Shown: one piece after another, positions 7,534 to 13,612 of the stretch | How positions within the stretch are numbered: position 1 is the stretch's first letter | Layout of the letters: each line of letters begins with the position of its first letter | IMG/VR virus record: IMGVR_UViG_3300031962_000005 | Span: 1-48,487 of that record | Length of the DNA stretch: 48,487 bases | Source: a virus | Direction: 5' to 3' (one strand) | Notes under the pieces: generated by a model | The model's database searches: none | The model's input: only the letters and a program-made list of their open reading frames with translations | Told to the model about the DNA's origin: nothing | Program-made: the position numbers and the translations under genes

Positions 7534-7781
7534 TCGGAGTTACACGACGCCTACAGCGCCTCACGCCCGCCTCGATTCACTCGGGAGGCAGGCGCCGCGC
7601 TATCATCGTCGAGATGAGCCCGGGCATGGAAGGGAAACCAGGCCCCGGGTTCATTGGCTTCAGGCTGCACGGCACCAGGACGACGTACTATCTCCCGGTG
7701 GATTGGTGCTTCCGCGAGGCCTGCAAGGCTGAGCTTCAGAGAGCGCGGGCGGAACGCCGCGCCAAAAGAAAAGGGATTTGA
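7530..7781 (+). CDS. Hypothetical early phage protein
   Basis: 83 aa. The core GFRLHGTRTTYYLPVDWCFREA and the basic tail RARAERRAKRKGI match a short phage protein type in which a beta region precedes a helical Arg/Lys tail, suggesting nucleic-acid contact. It is coupled to the preceding gene by an ATGA overlap, and GGGGTGG is upstream. The stop lies inside the promoter of the following unit at 7778-7807. Confidence 0.7.
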   Translation: MIGVTRRLQRLTPASIHSGGRRRAIIVEMSPGMEGKPGPGFIGFRLHGTRTTYYLPVDWCFREACKAELQRARAERRAKRKGI

Positions 7782-7807
7782 CAGCGCGATGCAGCGCATG
7801 GTATTAT
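7778..7807 (+). promoter_or_regulatory. Strong sigma70-type early promoter
   Basis: TTGACA (7778-7783), 18-base spacer, TATTAT (7802-7807). Transcription would begin near 7814, two bases before the first stem strand of the structured leader at 7816-7904. This is the best consensus promoter noticed in the window. Confidence 0.75.
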
Positions 7808-7815
7808 TGCGAAGT

Positions 7816-7904
7816 CCTGGCAGGGACACCCAGCAAAACTTAACTCACTCACCGGCGCCCAGCGCTCCTCTAACCCTGCCAGGCGAATAGCCTGGGGGCC
7901 GGTG
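7816..7904 (+). promoter_or_regulatory. Structured 5' leader 1 with interleaved stems (predicted pseudoknot)
   Basis: Stem A is CCTGGCAGGG (7816-7825) with CCCTGCCAGG (7874-7883), 10 of 10 pairs. Stem B is CACCGGCgCCCAG (7850-7862) with CTGGGgGCCGGTG (7892-7904), 12 pairs around one G-G mismatch. The order 5'A-5'B-3'A-3'B is a pseudoknot topology. A competing hairpin CCAGGC/GCCTGG (7879-7895) would exclude parts of both stems, so a switch is possible. An unstructured stretch and AAGGAG follow before the ATG at 7938. The same layout recurs at 9798-9893 and 10816-10901. Confidence 0.7.
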
Positions 7905-7937
7905 ATCTTTAGCCCCTGGTCCAAAAAGGAGAAAGCC

Positions 7938-8267
7938 ATGACAAGCGAACAGGCCGTCCAGATTTACGCTGCTGAGGCCCAGGCCGCCGAACAGCTACGT
8001 CAGGATGCGGCGAGAGTGATAGCTGCTGGCGATAAATATTTGGCCGACGGCGCGCTGGCCACAAGCGCAGAGGCCAACGCGGCCGCCGAACGTGAGGACG
8101 CGCTGACCGAGATGCGCATCCACCACGACGCTATCTGTCGCCGGCCAGAGCGCGCCGCGTCCAAGGCGTACCGCGAATGGCTGGAAACGCATCCCGGCGA
8201 TCACGACGGCGCAAACGATGCCAGTTATGCTGCGTACCAACGACGGGCAGCTGGGGACGCATCATGA
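7938..8267 (+). CDS. Hypothetical early protein behind structured leader 1
   Basis: 109 aa from ATG at 7938, which has AAAAAGGAG; an in-frame start at 7902 would lie inside the leader stem. Ala/Glu-rich and largely helical (EAQAAEQLRQDAARVIAA...). The end contains LETHPGDHDGANDASYAAYQRR. No family recognised. Its strong promoter and pseudoknotted leader suggest high, controlled expression early in infection. The stop overlaps the next ATG (ATGA). Confidence 0.75.
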   Translation: MTSEQAVQIYAAEAQAAEQLRQDAARVIAAGDKYLADGALATSAEANAAAEREDALTEMRIHHDAICRRPERAASKAYREWLETHPGDHDGANDASYAAYQRRAAGDAS

Positions 8268-8491
8268 ATTTCCTAGATAACGCCATGGGCCATTTTCTCG
8301 ATGATTTCAGGCTGCTCCTGCGCGTGGAAAAAATCTTCGCGCGCTACGTCGCGGAAGGCAAGAGGCCAACGCGCGACGAGGCCAAAGCCTGGCTCGAATC
8401 GCTCGGCTGGAAACCGCATCCGCTGGCCAATATGCTGCGCCAGTGGGGGTATGAGGAACCACCAACCCCGCCCCAAGGGGCGGAAATCTGA
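8264..8491 (+). CDS. Hypothetical early protein
   Basis: 75 aa from ATG at 8264, coupled by ATGA to the preceding gene, with GGGGA upstream. A helical start (MNFLDNAMGHFLDDFRLLLR) is followed by RPTRDEAKAWLESLGWKPHPLANMLRQWGY, which resembles a small helical domain, and a Pro-rich tail. Function unknown. Confidence 0.7.
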   Translation: MNFLDNAMGHFLDDFRLLLRVEKIFARYVAEGKRPTRDEAKAWLESLGWKPHPLANMLRQWGYEEPPTPPQGAEI

Positions 8492-8505
8492 AAGGGGAAA
8501 ATGCG

Positions 8506-8748
8506 ATGACCACGAAATTCGACCTCTACGAGGTCAAAAGCCACGAGCGACACAACACCCCGGATGCTCGTCAAAAGGTCATGACCGGAACTGCCGAAGA
8601 GGTCCTGAAATACTACCAGGAATTAGGACACACTCTCCGTGTGGATCGCGGGTGGCTGGTGTGTGACGCGGGAGCCGACTCCGATACGTGCGTCGGCGTC
8701 ATGTCATGGATGGACGGCCTACCTTCTAGCGTTCTGGAGTCGTTCTAA
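8506..8748 (+). CDS. Hypothetical early protein
   Basis: 80 aa with AAAGGGGAAAA before the ATG. The motif ARQKVMTGTAEEVLKYYQELGH and the later RGWLVCDAGADSDTCVGVMSW suggest a compact alpha/beta fold. No family recognised. It stands alone between short intergenic spacers in the early block. Confidence 0.65.
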   Translation: MTTKFDLYEVKSHERHNTPDARQKVMTGTAEEVLKYYQELGHTLRVDRGWLVCDAGADSDTCVGVMSWMDGLPSSVLESF

Positions 8749-8782
8749 CGTCGGCCTGGGAAAAAATAAAAAGGGGATTACG

Positions 8783-9217
8783 ATGGCGACCAAAACAACT
8801 TTCAGCGGCACGGTGTACGGCAGCATTCAGGACCCGCGAACGGCGGACTCTTTCCTGAAAGTTATGGGATGCCAGGACGGCTCTATTGTCGTCGCGTGGG
8901 GTAACGCGCTGGAAAGTGCGGAAGAAGGCGATGAAATCGTATTTGGTGGAGGCGGCGATGGGGAAAACGGCTACGAAGTCATGATCGATGCTGATACGGT
9001 TCAGGTCGCCGGCCGCTACATCGTCGAATCGTTTTTCGAGACTCTGGACAGCAGCGAGTGGCAATTCCGAGAAAACGGCGACGTGTTCGCGGGCCTGACT
9101 CAAATCGGACATATTGGTGACGACGGCACGGTCAGCACGACTAGCGCTCTGGATGAATGCGGCGTGACCTGGGACGTAATAAATGACCTGATTCAGCGCG
9201 TGAAAGGTGCGGTGTAA
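8783..9217 (+). CDS. Hypothetical acidic early protein
   Basis: 144 aa from ATG at 8783, which has AAAGGGGATTACG upstream; the open frame extends back to 8639 but only as a shadow of the preceding gene. Strongly acidic with a Gly-rich centre (EIVFGGGGDGENGYEVM) and probably beta-rich, the kind of composition seen in small phage inhibitors and DNA mimics. That comparison is by charge only. Confidence 0.7.
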   Translation: MATKTTFSGTVYGSIQDPRTADSFLKVMGCQDGSIVVAWGNALESAEEGDEIVFGGGGDGENGYEVMIDADTVQVAGRYIVESFFETLDSSEWQFRENGDVFAGLTQIGHIGDDGTVSTTSALDECGVTWDVINDLIQRVKGAV

Positions 9218-9419
9218 CATAAAAACCGAACCAGAAATCTTCGCCGAACGCAACGCGCTTCTCTCAGATTTAGCCACACCATGCACCTGCACGACTGCGA
9301 AAACACGCGCGGCGTGTGCACGGAAGCGGAGGGACATTGCGGCAGCCGCCGTGGCCCTGACGTGGGTAATAGATCGGCACGGCGAAAAGTTGCCGAGAAC
9401 ACAGGAGAAACAGAAATGA
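9207..9419 (+). CDS. Hypothetical small protein, Ala/Arg-rich
   Basis: 70 aa from GTG at 9207, overlapping the end of the preceding gene by 11 bp. It has a CTCTTAKTRAACARKRR segment followed by an Ala-rich helix and a basic tail. The ribosome site is very close to the start, so the true start is uncertain. The TGA overlaps the ATG of the 12-codon ORF at 9416-9454, which supports translation. Confidence 0.5.
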   Translation: MRCNIKTEPEIFAERNALLSDLATPCTCTTAKTRAACARKRRDIAAAAVALTWVIDRHGEKLPRTQEKQK

Positions 9420-9454
9420 ACGAAAGCGGACCCAAAGCGCCCAGGAGGGAATGA
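9416..9454 (+). CDS. 12-aa leader peptide candidate
   Basis: MNESGPKAPRRE and stop, with AGGAG upstream and an ATGA overlap with the preceding gene. Its own 3' end contains the AGGAGG that serves the GTG start of the next gene at 9458, three bases after this stop. This would couple translation of the downstream gene to reading of the peptide. No independent evidence that it is translated. Confidence 0.35.
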   Translation: MNESGPKAPRRE

Positions 9455-9457
9455 GCT

Positions 9458-9664
9458 GTGCCTGAGTATTACCTATTATCGCACGGAGTACGATTTTGCC
9501 GGTTTGCCTCCCTGGAGGAGGCCAAAGCGGCGGCTCTCAAGTGGGGGTGCCAGATTGGCACCTACACTTACGAAGAAATTGCGTGGCTAGACTCTCCGGA
9601 GCGAGAGTCACAATTGCGTGAGGCCAGCAATTTTTACTCGATCCCGTGCCGATTTACGCCGTGA
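9458..9664 (+). CDS. Hypothetical early protein
   Basis: 68 aa from GTG at 9458 with a strong CAGGAGGG ribosome site. The sequence MPEYYLLSHGVRFCRFASLEEAKAAALKWG suggests a small alpha/beta domain (a strand pair followed by an EEAKAAA helix) of a type often seen in short phage proteins. Function unknown. It ends this transcription unit; the next 254 bp hold a promoter and leader 2. Confidence 0.7.
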   Translation: MPEYYLLSHGVRFCRFASLEEAKAAALKWGCQIGTYTYEEIAWLDSPERESQLREASNFYSIPCRFTP

Positions 9665-9750
9665 CATCCCTCCGCACGTCACGATGGGGACGCGCCCCGC
9701 GATATATCCCGACCGCGTGTGAAATTTTGGAAAATATTCCGCAACCGGTC

Positions 9751-9778
9751 TTGACGTTTTAAAGCGCCGTGGTAATCT
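9751..9778 (+). promoter_or_regulatory. Early promoter upstream of structured leader 2
   Basis: TTGACG (9751-9756), 16-base spacer, TAATCT (9773-9778). The start would fall near 9785, thirteen bases before the first strand of stem A in leader 2. The preceding stretch 9665-9750 holds only a short GC hairpin (GGGGACGCGCCCC) and AT-rich sequence. Confidence 0.6.
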
Positions 9779-9797
9779 TTCTTTCGTTCTCCAAGCC

Positions 9798-9893
9798 GCA
9801 CCCGGAGAAGCAAACAGATTTACAACCGAAGCCACGACCGCCGCCCCGGCAATTCTTGTCCGGGTGCAAATGGAGCTGACCGGGGGGCGGTCG
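9798..9893 (+). promoter_or_regulatory. Structured 5' leader 2 with interleaved stems (predicted pseudoknot)
   Basis: Stem A is GCACCCGG (9798-9805) with CCGGGTGC (9860-9867), 8 of 8 pairs. Stem B is CGACCGCCgCCCCGG (9835-9849) with CCGGGGGGCGGTCG (9880-9893), 14 pairs around a single bulged G. The strands interleave as in leader 1, and again stem B is the longer one with a G defect between its two halves. An A-rich loop joins A and B. Then a pyrimidine/purine tract with AAGGAGGGG precedes the ATG at 9919. Confidence 0.7.
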
Positions 9894-9918
9894 CTTAAAA
9901 CCCCCAAGGAGGGGCCGC

Positions 9919-10413
9919 ATGCCTGACCAACTCGGCGACCTCAAACAAGCGCTCGCCAAGGAATTCTCTGATCTAACCCCCCTCAAGGCGAAGGAGCTGG
10001 GCCTTTGCCTTCATTGCCGGCAACCGGCGCTGGCGCGCTGCCGCACCGACGCGGGCAAGCGCGAATACCAAATCAGCGCCCTCTGTGAAGTCTGCTTCGA
10101 CCAGATCACCAGCGAAGATTACGAGCCGCCCCTTCCCTTCGAGCTACAGCCCGAGGGGTGCCGCCTGCCGGGGAATTTACTGTTCGCGCTGCGCCGCTAT
10201 GTGCGCTACCAGCACCCACCCGGATATTTCCTGCTCGCGTGCCTCCAGAACGACCTGGCTGCCGCGTGTCAGCGCGCCGATGCGCAGTCGATCGAGTGCT
10301 TGTGCGAGGTAATGTTGTTCATTTACAAATTGCCGGAGCGATGCTGGGGGGACGCGGAGAAGGTAAAGCGCTGGCTCATCGCCCACGAGCCGGCCCGGGA
10401 GTCGGAGCGCTAG
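9919..10413 (+). CDS. Phage protein with paired zinc knuckles and a conserved helical domain
   Basis: 164 aa. CLHC (residues about 30-33) and CEVC (about 56-59) form a probable treble-clef or zinc-ribbon site. The second half, RRYVRYQHPPGYFLLACLQNDL through RCWGDAEKVKRWL, matches a pattern I know from many phages (GRYVxxGxPTGxFLxAVLxNDL ... CWGSxxKxxxW), for which no function is established to my knowledge. Strong AAGGAGGGG ribosome site; translation is likely governed by leader 2. Confidence 0.8.
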   Translation: MPDQLGDLKQALAKEFSDLTPLKAKELGLCLHCRQPALARCRTDAGKREYQISALCEVCFDQITSEDYEPPLPFELQPEGCRLPGNLLFALRRYVRYQHPPGYFLLACLQNDLAAACQRADAQSIECLCEVMLFIYKLPERCWGDAEKVKRWLIAHEPARESER

Positions 10414-10464
10414 GATTCAGCCCGGGGCTTGTCGCCCTGGAATTCTCTAATGGGGAGTAAACTC

Positions 10465-10806
10465 ATGAAACTGCTTGGAGTTGGATTGGTGCTGGCGCTG
10501 GCTATCACGGCCTTCGCCACCGATGTAAAGGCCGGCCTTCTGTTTCACCATCGCCGCAGCGCCAGTGCCGCCTGCGCCGTCCCGGCCGTGAGTTGCGCCG
10601 GCAGCGCCGTCATCGTGCAAAAGGAAATGATCCCGCCCCCGCCAGGAGCCATGGCCGCGCCTGTCGTGGTCGCCGCGCCCGTGGCTGCTTGCACGGGGGC
10701 CGTGGCGGCTTGCAGCGGAGCGCGCGTTCGCGCTGCCGGCTGTTCGGGGCGGGCTGGACTGTTTCGCGGGGGCCTGTTCCGCGGCCGTCGCGCTTGCGGC
10801 GGTTAA
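10465..10806 (+). CDS. Small secreted Ala/Cys-rich protein, planctomycete-like
   Basis: 113 aa from ATG at 10465 with TGGGGAG upstream. A clear signal peptide is seen (MKLLGVGLVLALAITAFATD, likely cut after VKAG near residue 24). The mature part is low-complexity, rich in Ala, Val, Cys and Pro, and ends LFRGGLFRGRRACGG. Short secreted proteins with such GRRxCGG ends are, to my knowledge, frequent in Planctomycetes. It may be a gene acquired from the host, acting in the periplasm or at the surface. No phage family recognised. Confidence 0.75.
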   Translation: MKLLGVGLVLALAITAFATDVKAGLLFHHRRSASAACAVPAVSCAGSAVIVQKEMIPPPPGAMAAPVVVAAPVAACTGAVAACSGARVRAAGCSGRAGLFRGGLFRGRRACGG

Positions 10807-10815
10807 GTCTCGTAC

Positions 10816-10901
10816 GTACTTGGCCGGGAACGTGAGTCCGTACATCGCTCACTGGTCCCAGGGATCGGGCTCCCGGCCAAGTGCTTCTTATCCCCGGTCC
10901 C
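10816..10901 (+). promoter_or_regulatory. Structured 5' leader 3 with interleaved stems (predicted pseudoknot)
   Basis: Stem A is ACTTGGCCGGGA (10818-10829) with TCCCGGCCAAGT (10871-10882), 12 of 12 pairs, extendable to 10816/10884 through a T-G pair. Inside it lie a small hairpin GTGAG/CTCAC (10832-10852) and the 5' strand of stem B, GGGATCGGG (10861-10869). B pairs beyond A with CCCGGTCCC (10893-10901), 9 pairs with one wobble. No clear promoter precedes it, so it may act within an operon. The Sak4-like start is 19 bases after stem B. Confidence 0.7.
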
Positions 10902-10919
10902 AACCAAGAAAGGAAACCA

Positions 10920-11840
10920 ATGGCTGCCACCGTAATCCAGCCCCACGAAGGCATCGAAGTAAAACACATTTGCGCCCTGATCTACGGCCAGCCCGGGGCG
11001 CGCAAATCCTCATTGTGCCAGACCGCCGACAATCCGATAACGCTGGCATTCGATCAGGGCATCTACCGCGCCTTCTCCAGAAAGACGGCCGTGCTGTTCG
11101 ATTCGTGGGCCGATGTAATCTCCTTTGACCTCCGGCCATACCGAACGATCGTCGTCGATACGATTGGGATGGCGCTCGAGAAACTGATGGCCACGATCAT
11201 CGCCGCCTCCCCCAAGAACGGCAACCGCATGGGAGGGATGAGCCTGCCTGGCTACGGCATCCTCAAAACTCAATTCGCGTCCTGGGTCAGCTCGATCCGG
11301 GAATTGGGAATCGACCTCGTCTTCACCGCGCACGAGAAGGGCGAAAAGCTGGGCGACGAGACCTATCACTGCCCGGAGATTGTCGGGGGCTCGTACGCGA
11401 CGGTGATGAATGTCTGCGATGTCGTGGGTTACTGCCATTTCGAGGGCGGGAAAAGAGTGATCGACTTCGCCCCGAGTGACCGCTTTATGGCCAAAACTCC
11501 ACCGTGCGGCTGGACACAGCTCCTCCTCCCTGACTTCGCCTCAAGCCCTGACTTCCTGGCAAAATTACTCGCCGACGCCAAAGCGTCGATGGGCAGAGTG
11601 AGTGAAGAGTCGGCCAAAATAGCGGGACTGGTCGAAAGCTGGAGAGAGTGGCTGGCGTCCGATCCATCGTTGGCGCAGGTCAATGCACGCATCACGGCCG
11701 AATTCCCGAACATGGACAAGACGGCAAAACCGCAAGTCTGGAAGCTGGTAACCGAGACCATGACCAGGGCCGGGGTGTTGTGGGACGCGCAAGCGAAAGC
11801 GTTCAAGGCCCCAACGGTTCCTTTGGGGGCATCGGCATGA
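10920..11840 (+). CDS. Sak4-like RecA-fold ATPase (single-strand annealing recombinase)
   Basis: 306 aa from ATG at 10920, with AAAGGAAA upstream. Walker A is GQPGARKSS (23-31), Walker B is TIVVDT (76-81), and VFTAHEKGEK resembles the sensor region of RecA-like phage recombinases. Sak4 proteins bind ssDNA and anneal it during phage replication and repair, usually beside an SSB or exonuclease. Here a zinc-ribbon gene and a RecB-like nuclease follow, each overlapping by 4 bp. Structured leader 3 lies directly upstream, suggesting translational control, perhaps autogenous. Confidence 0.87.
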   Translation: MAATVIQPHEGIEVKHICALIYGQPGARKSSLCQTADNPITLAFDQGIYRAFSRKTAVLFDSWADVISFDLRPYRTIVVDTIGMALEKLMATIIAASPKNGNRMGGMSLPGYGILKTQFASWVSSIRELGIDLVFTAHEKGEKLGDETYHCPEIVGGSYATVMNVCDVVGYCHFEGGKRVIDFAPSDRFMAKTPPCGWTQLLLPDFASSPDFLAKLLADAKASMGRVSEESAKIAGLVESWREWLASDPSLAQVNARITAEFPNMDKTAKPQVWKLVTETMTRAGVLWDAQAKAFKAPTVPLGASA

Positions 11841-12040
11841 GCTGCCCTACCTGTGACCATACGATGCAGGGACTTCTACCGGCTCAGGCCAGTGAGTTTA
11901 GACAATTCTTCTGGTGCCCGCGTTGCGGCACTCTCAAGACTTCGGACGGGGAGCGTGAAGAGATTGAGTCTCCCCTGTTGGTGGAACTTGCCGAGAGCAT
12001 TATTAATGCCCTGCATAAAGTGCAAAGGATTCTCAAGTGA
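11837..12040 (+). CDS. Zinc-ribbon protein in the recombination operon
   Basis: 67 aa from ATG at 11837 (ATGA overlap with the Sak4-like gene). CPTCDHTMQ (3-11) and FWCPRCGTLK (about 29-38) make a four-Cys zinc ribbon, followed by an acidic helix. Proteins with this CPxCxHTMQ ... FWCPRCGTLK pattern are common in phages and have no known role to my knowledge. The position suggests a cofactor of recombination or repair. Confidence 0.8.
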   Translation: MSCPTCDHTMQGLLPAQASEFRQFFWCPRCGTLKTSDGEREEIESPLLVELAESIINALHKVQRILK

Positions 12041-12663
12041 TCCGCATCAGCACCACCCAAATCGAAAGCTACCGCCGCATCGTCCAGACCGACTATGGCT
12101 CCGAGGAGGAATTGATTGCCCAAATCATGGGCAAGCCGTTCGCGCCCAGCCATGCCATGCAGGCCGGATCGGCATGGCACTTCATGCTTGAGCACAGCGA
12201 CACTTACAACGTGGTCAACAACCTTGTCTTCCGGCAGGACGACGTAGACAAAGCAATCGAGTTTATTGGCCCGGGAGTGTGGGAAGTCAAGGCGACGAAA
12301 ACTTATGACCTTCCCGGGCAACCGGTCACCGTCGTAGCGCAGGCCGACCACGTTCACGGCAAGGTTATCACCGACAACAAGCTGTCTTTGTCCGGCCTGG
12401 ACTTAAAACGCTACGAGCCGTCTCTTCAATGGCGGCTGTATCTCGACATCCACCAGGCCTACAAGTTCATCTATAACCGCTGGTATTTCACTGAACCCCA
12501 AGAATGCTCCTTCGTGCTCAAGGAAGTGATGAGCAGCTCGTTTTCCCCGTATCCCGGCCTCGAGCGCGATTGCCGGCACTGGATAGCAGACTTCCTGGGC
12601 TGGGCGGCGTCCAAGAACCTTTGGAGTTACCTCGAGCGCACGGGCAGCTCGGTTTCCGCGTGA
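12037..12663 (+). CDS. RecB/Cas4-like PD-(D/E)XK nuclease
   Basis: 208 aa from GTG at 12037 (GTGA overlap). GSAWHFMLE (44-52) gives the RecB-family His; ADHVHGKVITDNKL (103-116) supplies D104 and the D113-x-K115 pair (the usual DxK or ExK appears as DNK); LQWRLYL (130-136) gives the QxxxY motif. It is expected to be a 5'-3' exonuclease or single-strand nuclease that feeds the Sak4-like recombinase. The order ATPase, zinc ribbon, nuclease is typical of phage recombination modules. Confidence 0.83.
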   Translation: MIRISTTQIESYRRIVQTDYGSEEELIAQIMGKPFAPSHAMQAGSAWHFMLEHSDTYNVVNNLVFRQDDVDKAIEFIGPGVWEVKATKTYDLPGQPVTVVAQADHVHGKVITDNKLSLSGLDLKRYEPSLQWRLYLDIHQAYKFIYNRWYFTEPQECSFVLKEVMSSSFSPYPGLERDCRHWIADFLGWAASKNLWSYLERTGSSVSA

Positions 12664-12694
12664 TCGCCAAGCAGAAAGCGCAGGAGTCCCGCGC

Positions 12695-13612
12695 ATGAAA
12701 TGGAATCGTTTCGCCGAGCGCTTCCCGATGCTGGTCGGGGAGGAGTGGAAGACTTTCAAGGCCTCGATTGCCGCCACCAAGGGCAACATCGAGCCCGTCG
12801 TCTACCGCATGGTGAAGGGCAGGCGCGAGGGGATCGACGGCCGCAACCGCTTTTTGGCGTGCCAGGATCTCAAACTTAAGTGCAAATTGCGCCAGATCGC
12901 CCTGCGCGACGACGAAGTCAAGGCTTACATCATCGTCCGCAACCTGACGCGCCGGCACCTCACGCCCGAATTCCGCCAGGAGCTGGTCGCCGAGCTCCAC
13001 GCCGACGGCAAGACCCTCCGGGAAATCGCCGCCGTCCTGGGCATATCGACCGGCACCGTGCAAAGGGACCTGGGCGCGCCAAATGGCGCGCGCACCGCGC
13101 AGAACCCAGGGAAAACTGGATCGTCAAAAACCTATTGCCCCCATTGTCAGACGCTCCTGCGCAAAGGGCTCCCGCCCAAGAAAAACTGTCCCATGTGCCG
13201 TGAGGAAAACACAGGACCAAAGAAGAAGAAGCGTAAGGGCGCCCGCGAAGTGCCGGTCGATGCCGCCGGGAGCGAGGTCCCGCCGCGCTGCCGCGATGCT
13301 TTCTGCGATCCCTGGGTGCAGTCCTCCATCGACTTTCTCGGGACCACGCTGGCCTCTTTCTGGCAGGAGCGCCTGGCGGACGGCATGGCCAAGCGCAAGA
13401 AACATTTCCCGTTCTTCGAGGTAAAAGACTTCACGGATGGAGTCGGGTTCGCCGGCAATTACCTTGAGCAAATCCTGGAGCACCTGAAAGCCAACAGGCC
13501 CGCCTTTGTCTGTCCCTTGTGCGCCGGCCGTGGCTGCCCGACGTGTCGGATGTCGGGCCTCGTCCCCAGGGACCTTTTTAAGAAGCTGGAGAAGGCCCAT
13601 GCCCATACCTGA
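12695..13612 (+). CDS. ParB-like protein with HTH, zinc ribbon and an inserted palindromic element
   Basis: 305 aa. N-terminal ParB/Spo0J-type segment with GIDGRNRFLACQDL (about 46-59) and YIIVRNLTRRHLT; HTH at about 105-126 (KTLREIAAVLGISTGTVQRD); zinc ribbon CPHC ... CPMC (about 148-171); a Lys-rich linker; a C-terminal domain with CPLCAGRGCPTC. Residues 127-140 (GAPNGARTAQNPGK) are encoded exactly by a 42-bp dispersed palindromic element, between HTH and ribbon. Likely a DNA-binding replication or transcription regulator. AGGAG before the ATG; the end overlaps the helicase gene by 14 bp. Confidence 0.8.
   Translation: MKWNRFAERFPMLVGEEWKTFKASIAATKGNIEPVVYRMVKGRREGIDGRNRFLACQDLKLKCKLRQIALRDDEVKAYIIVRNLTRRHLTPEFRQELVAELHADGKTLREIAAVLGISTGTVQRDLGAPNGARTAQNPGKTGSSKTYCPHCQTLLRKGLPPKKNCPMCREENTGPKKKKRKGAREVPVDAAGSEVPPRCRDAFCDPWVQSSIDFLGTTLASFWQERLADGMAKRKKHFPFFEVKDFTDGVGFAGNYLEQILEHLKANRPAFVCPLCAGRGCPTCRMSGLVPRDLFKKLEKAHAHT
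13074..13115 (-). repeat. Palindromic element inserted in frame in the ParB-like gene
   Basis: The reverse complement of these 42 bp is identical to 35181-35222, 22 kb away in the late block. It contains the same GCGCGCC-AAA/TTT-GGCGCGC palindrome and TTTTCCCTGGG end as the copies at 801-917 and 33355-33420. It adds 14 codons without a frameshift, in a likely linker. Confidence 0.9.

Noticed and set aside
7816-9893. HDV-like self-cleaving ribozyme in leaders 1 and 2
   Set aside because: The interleaved stem order resembles the HDV fold, but stem lengths, the short P3 and the catalytic joining strand could not be placed convincingly. A covariance search is needed.
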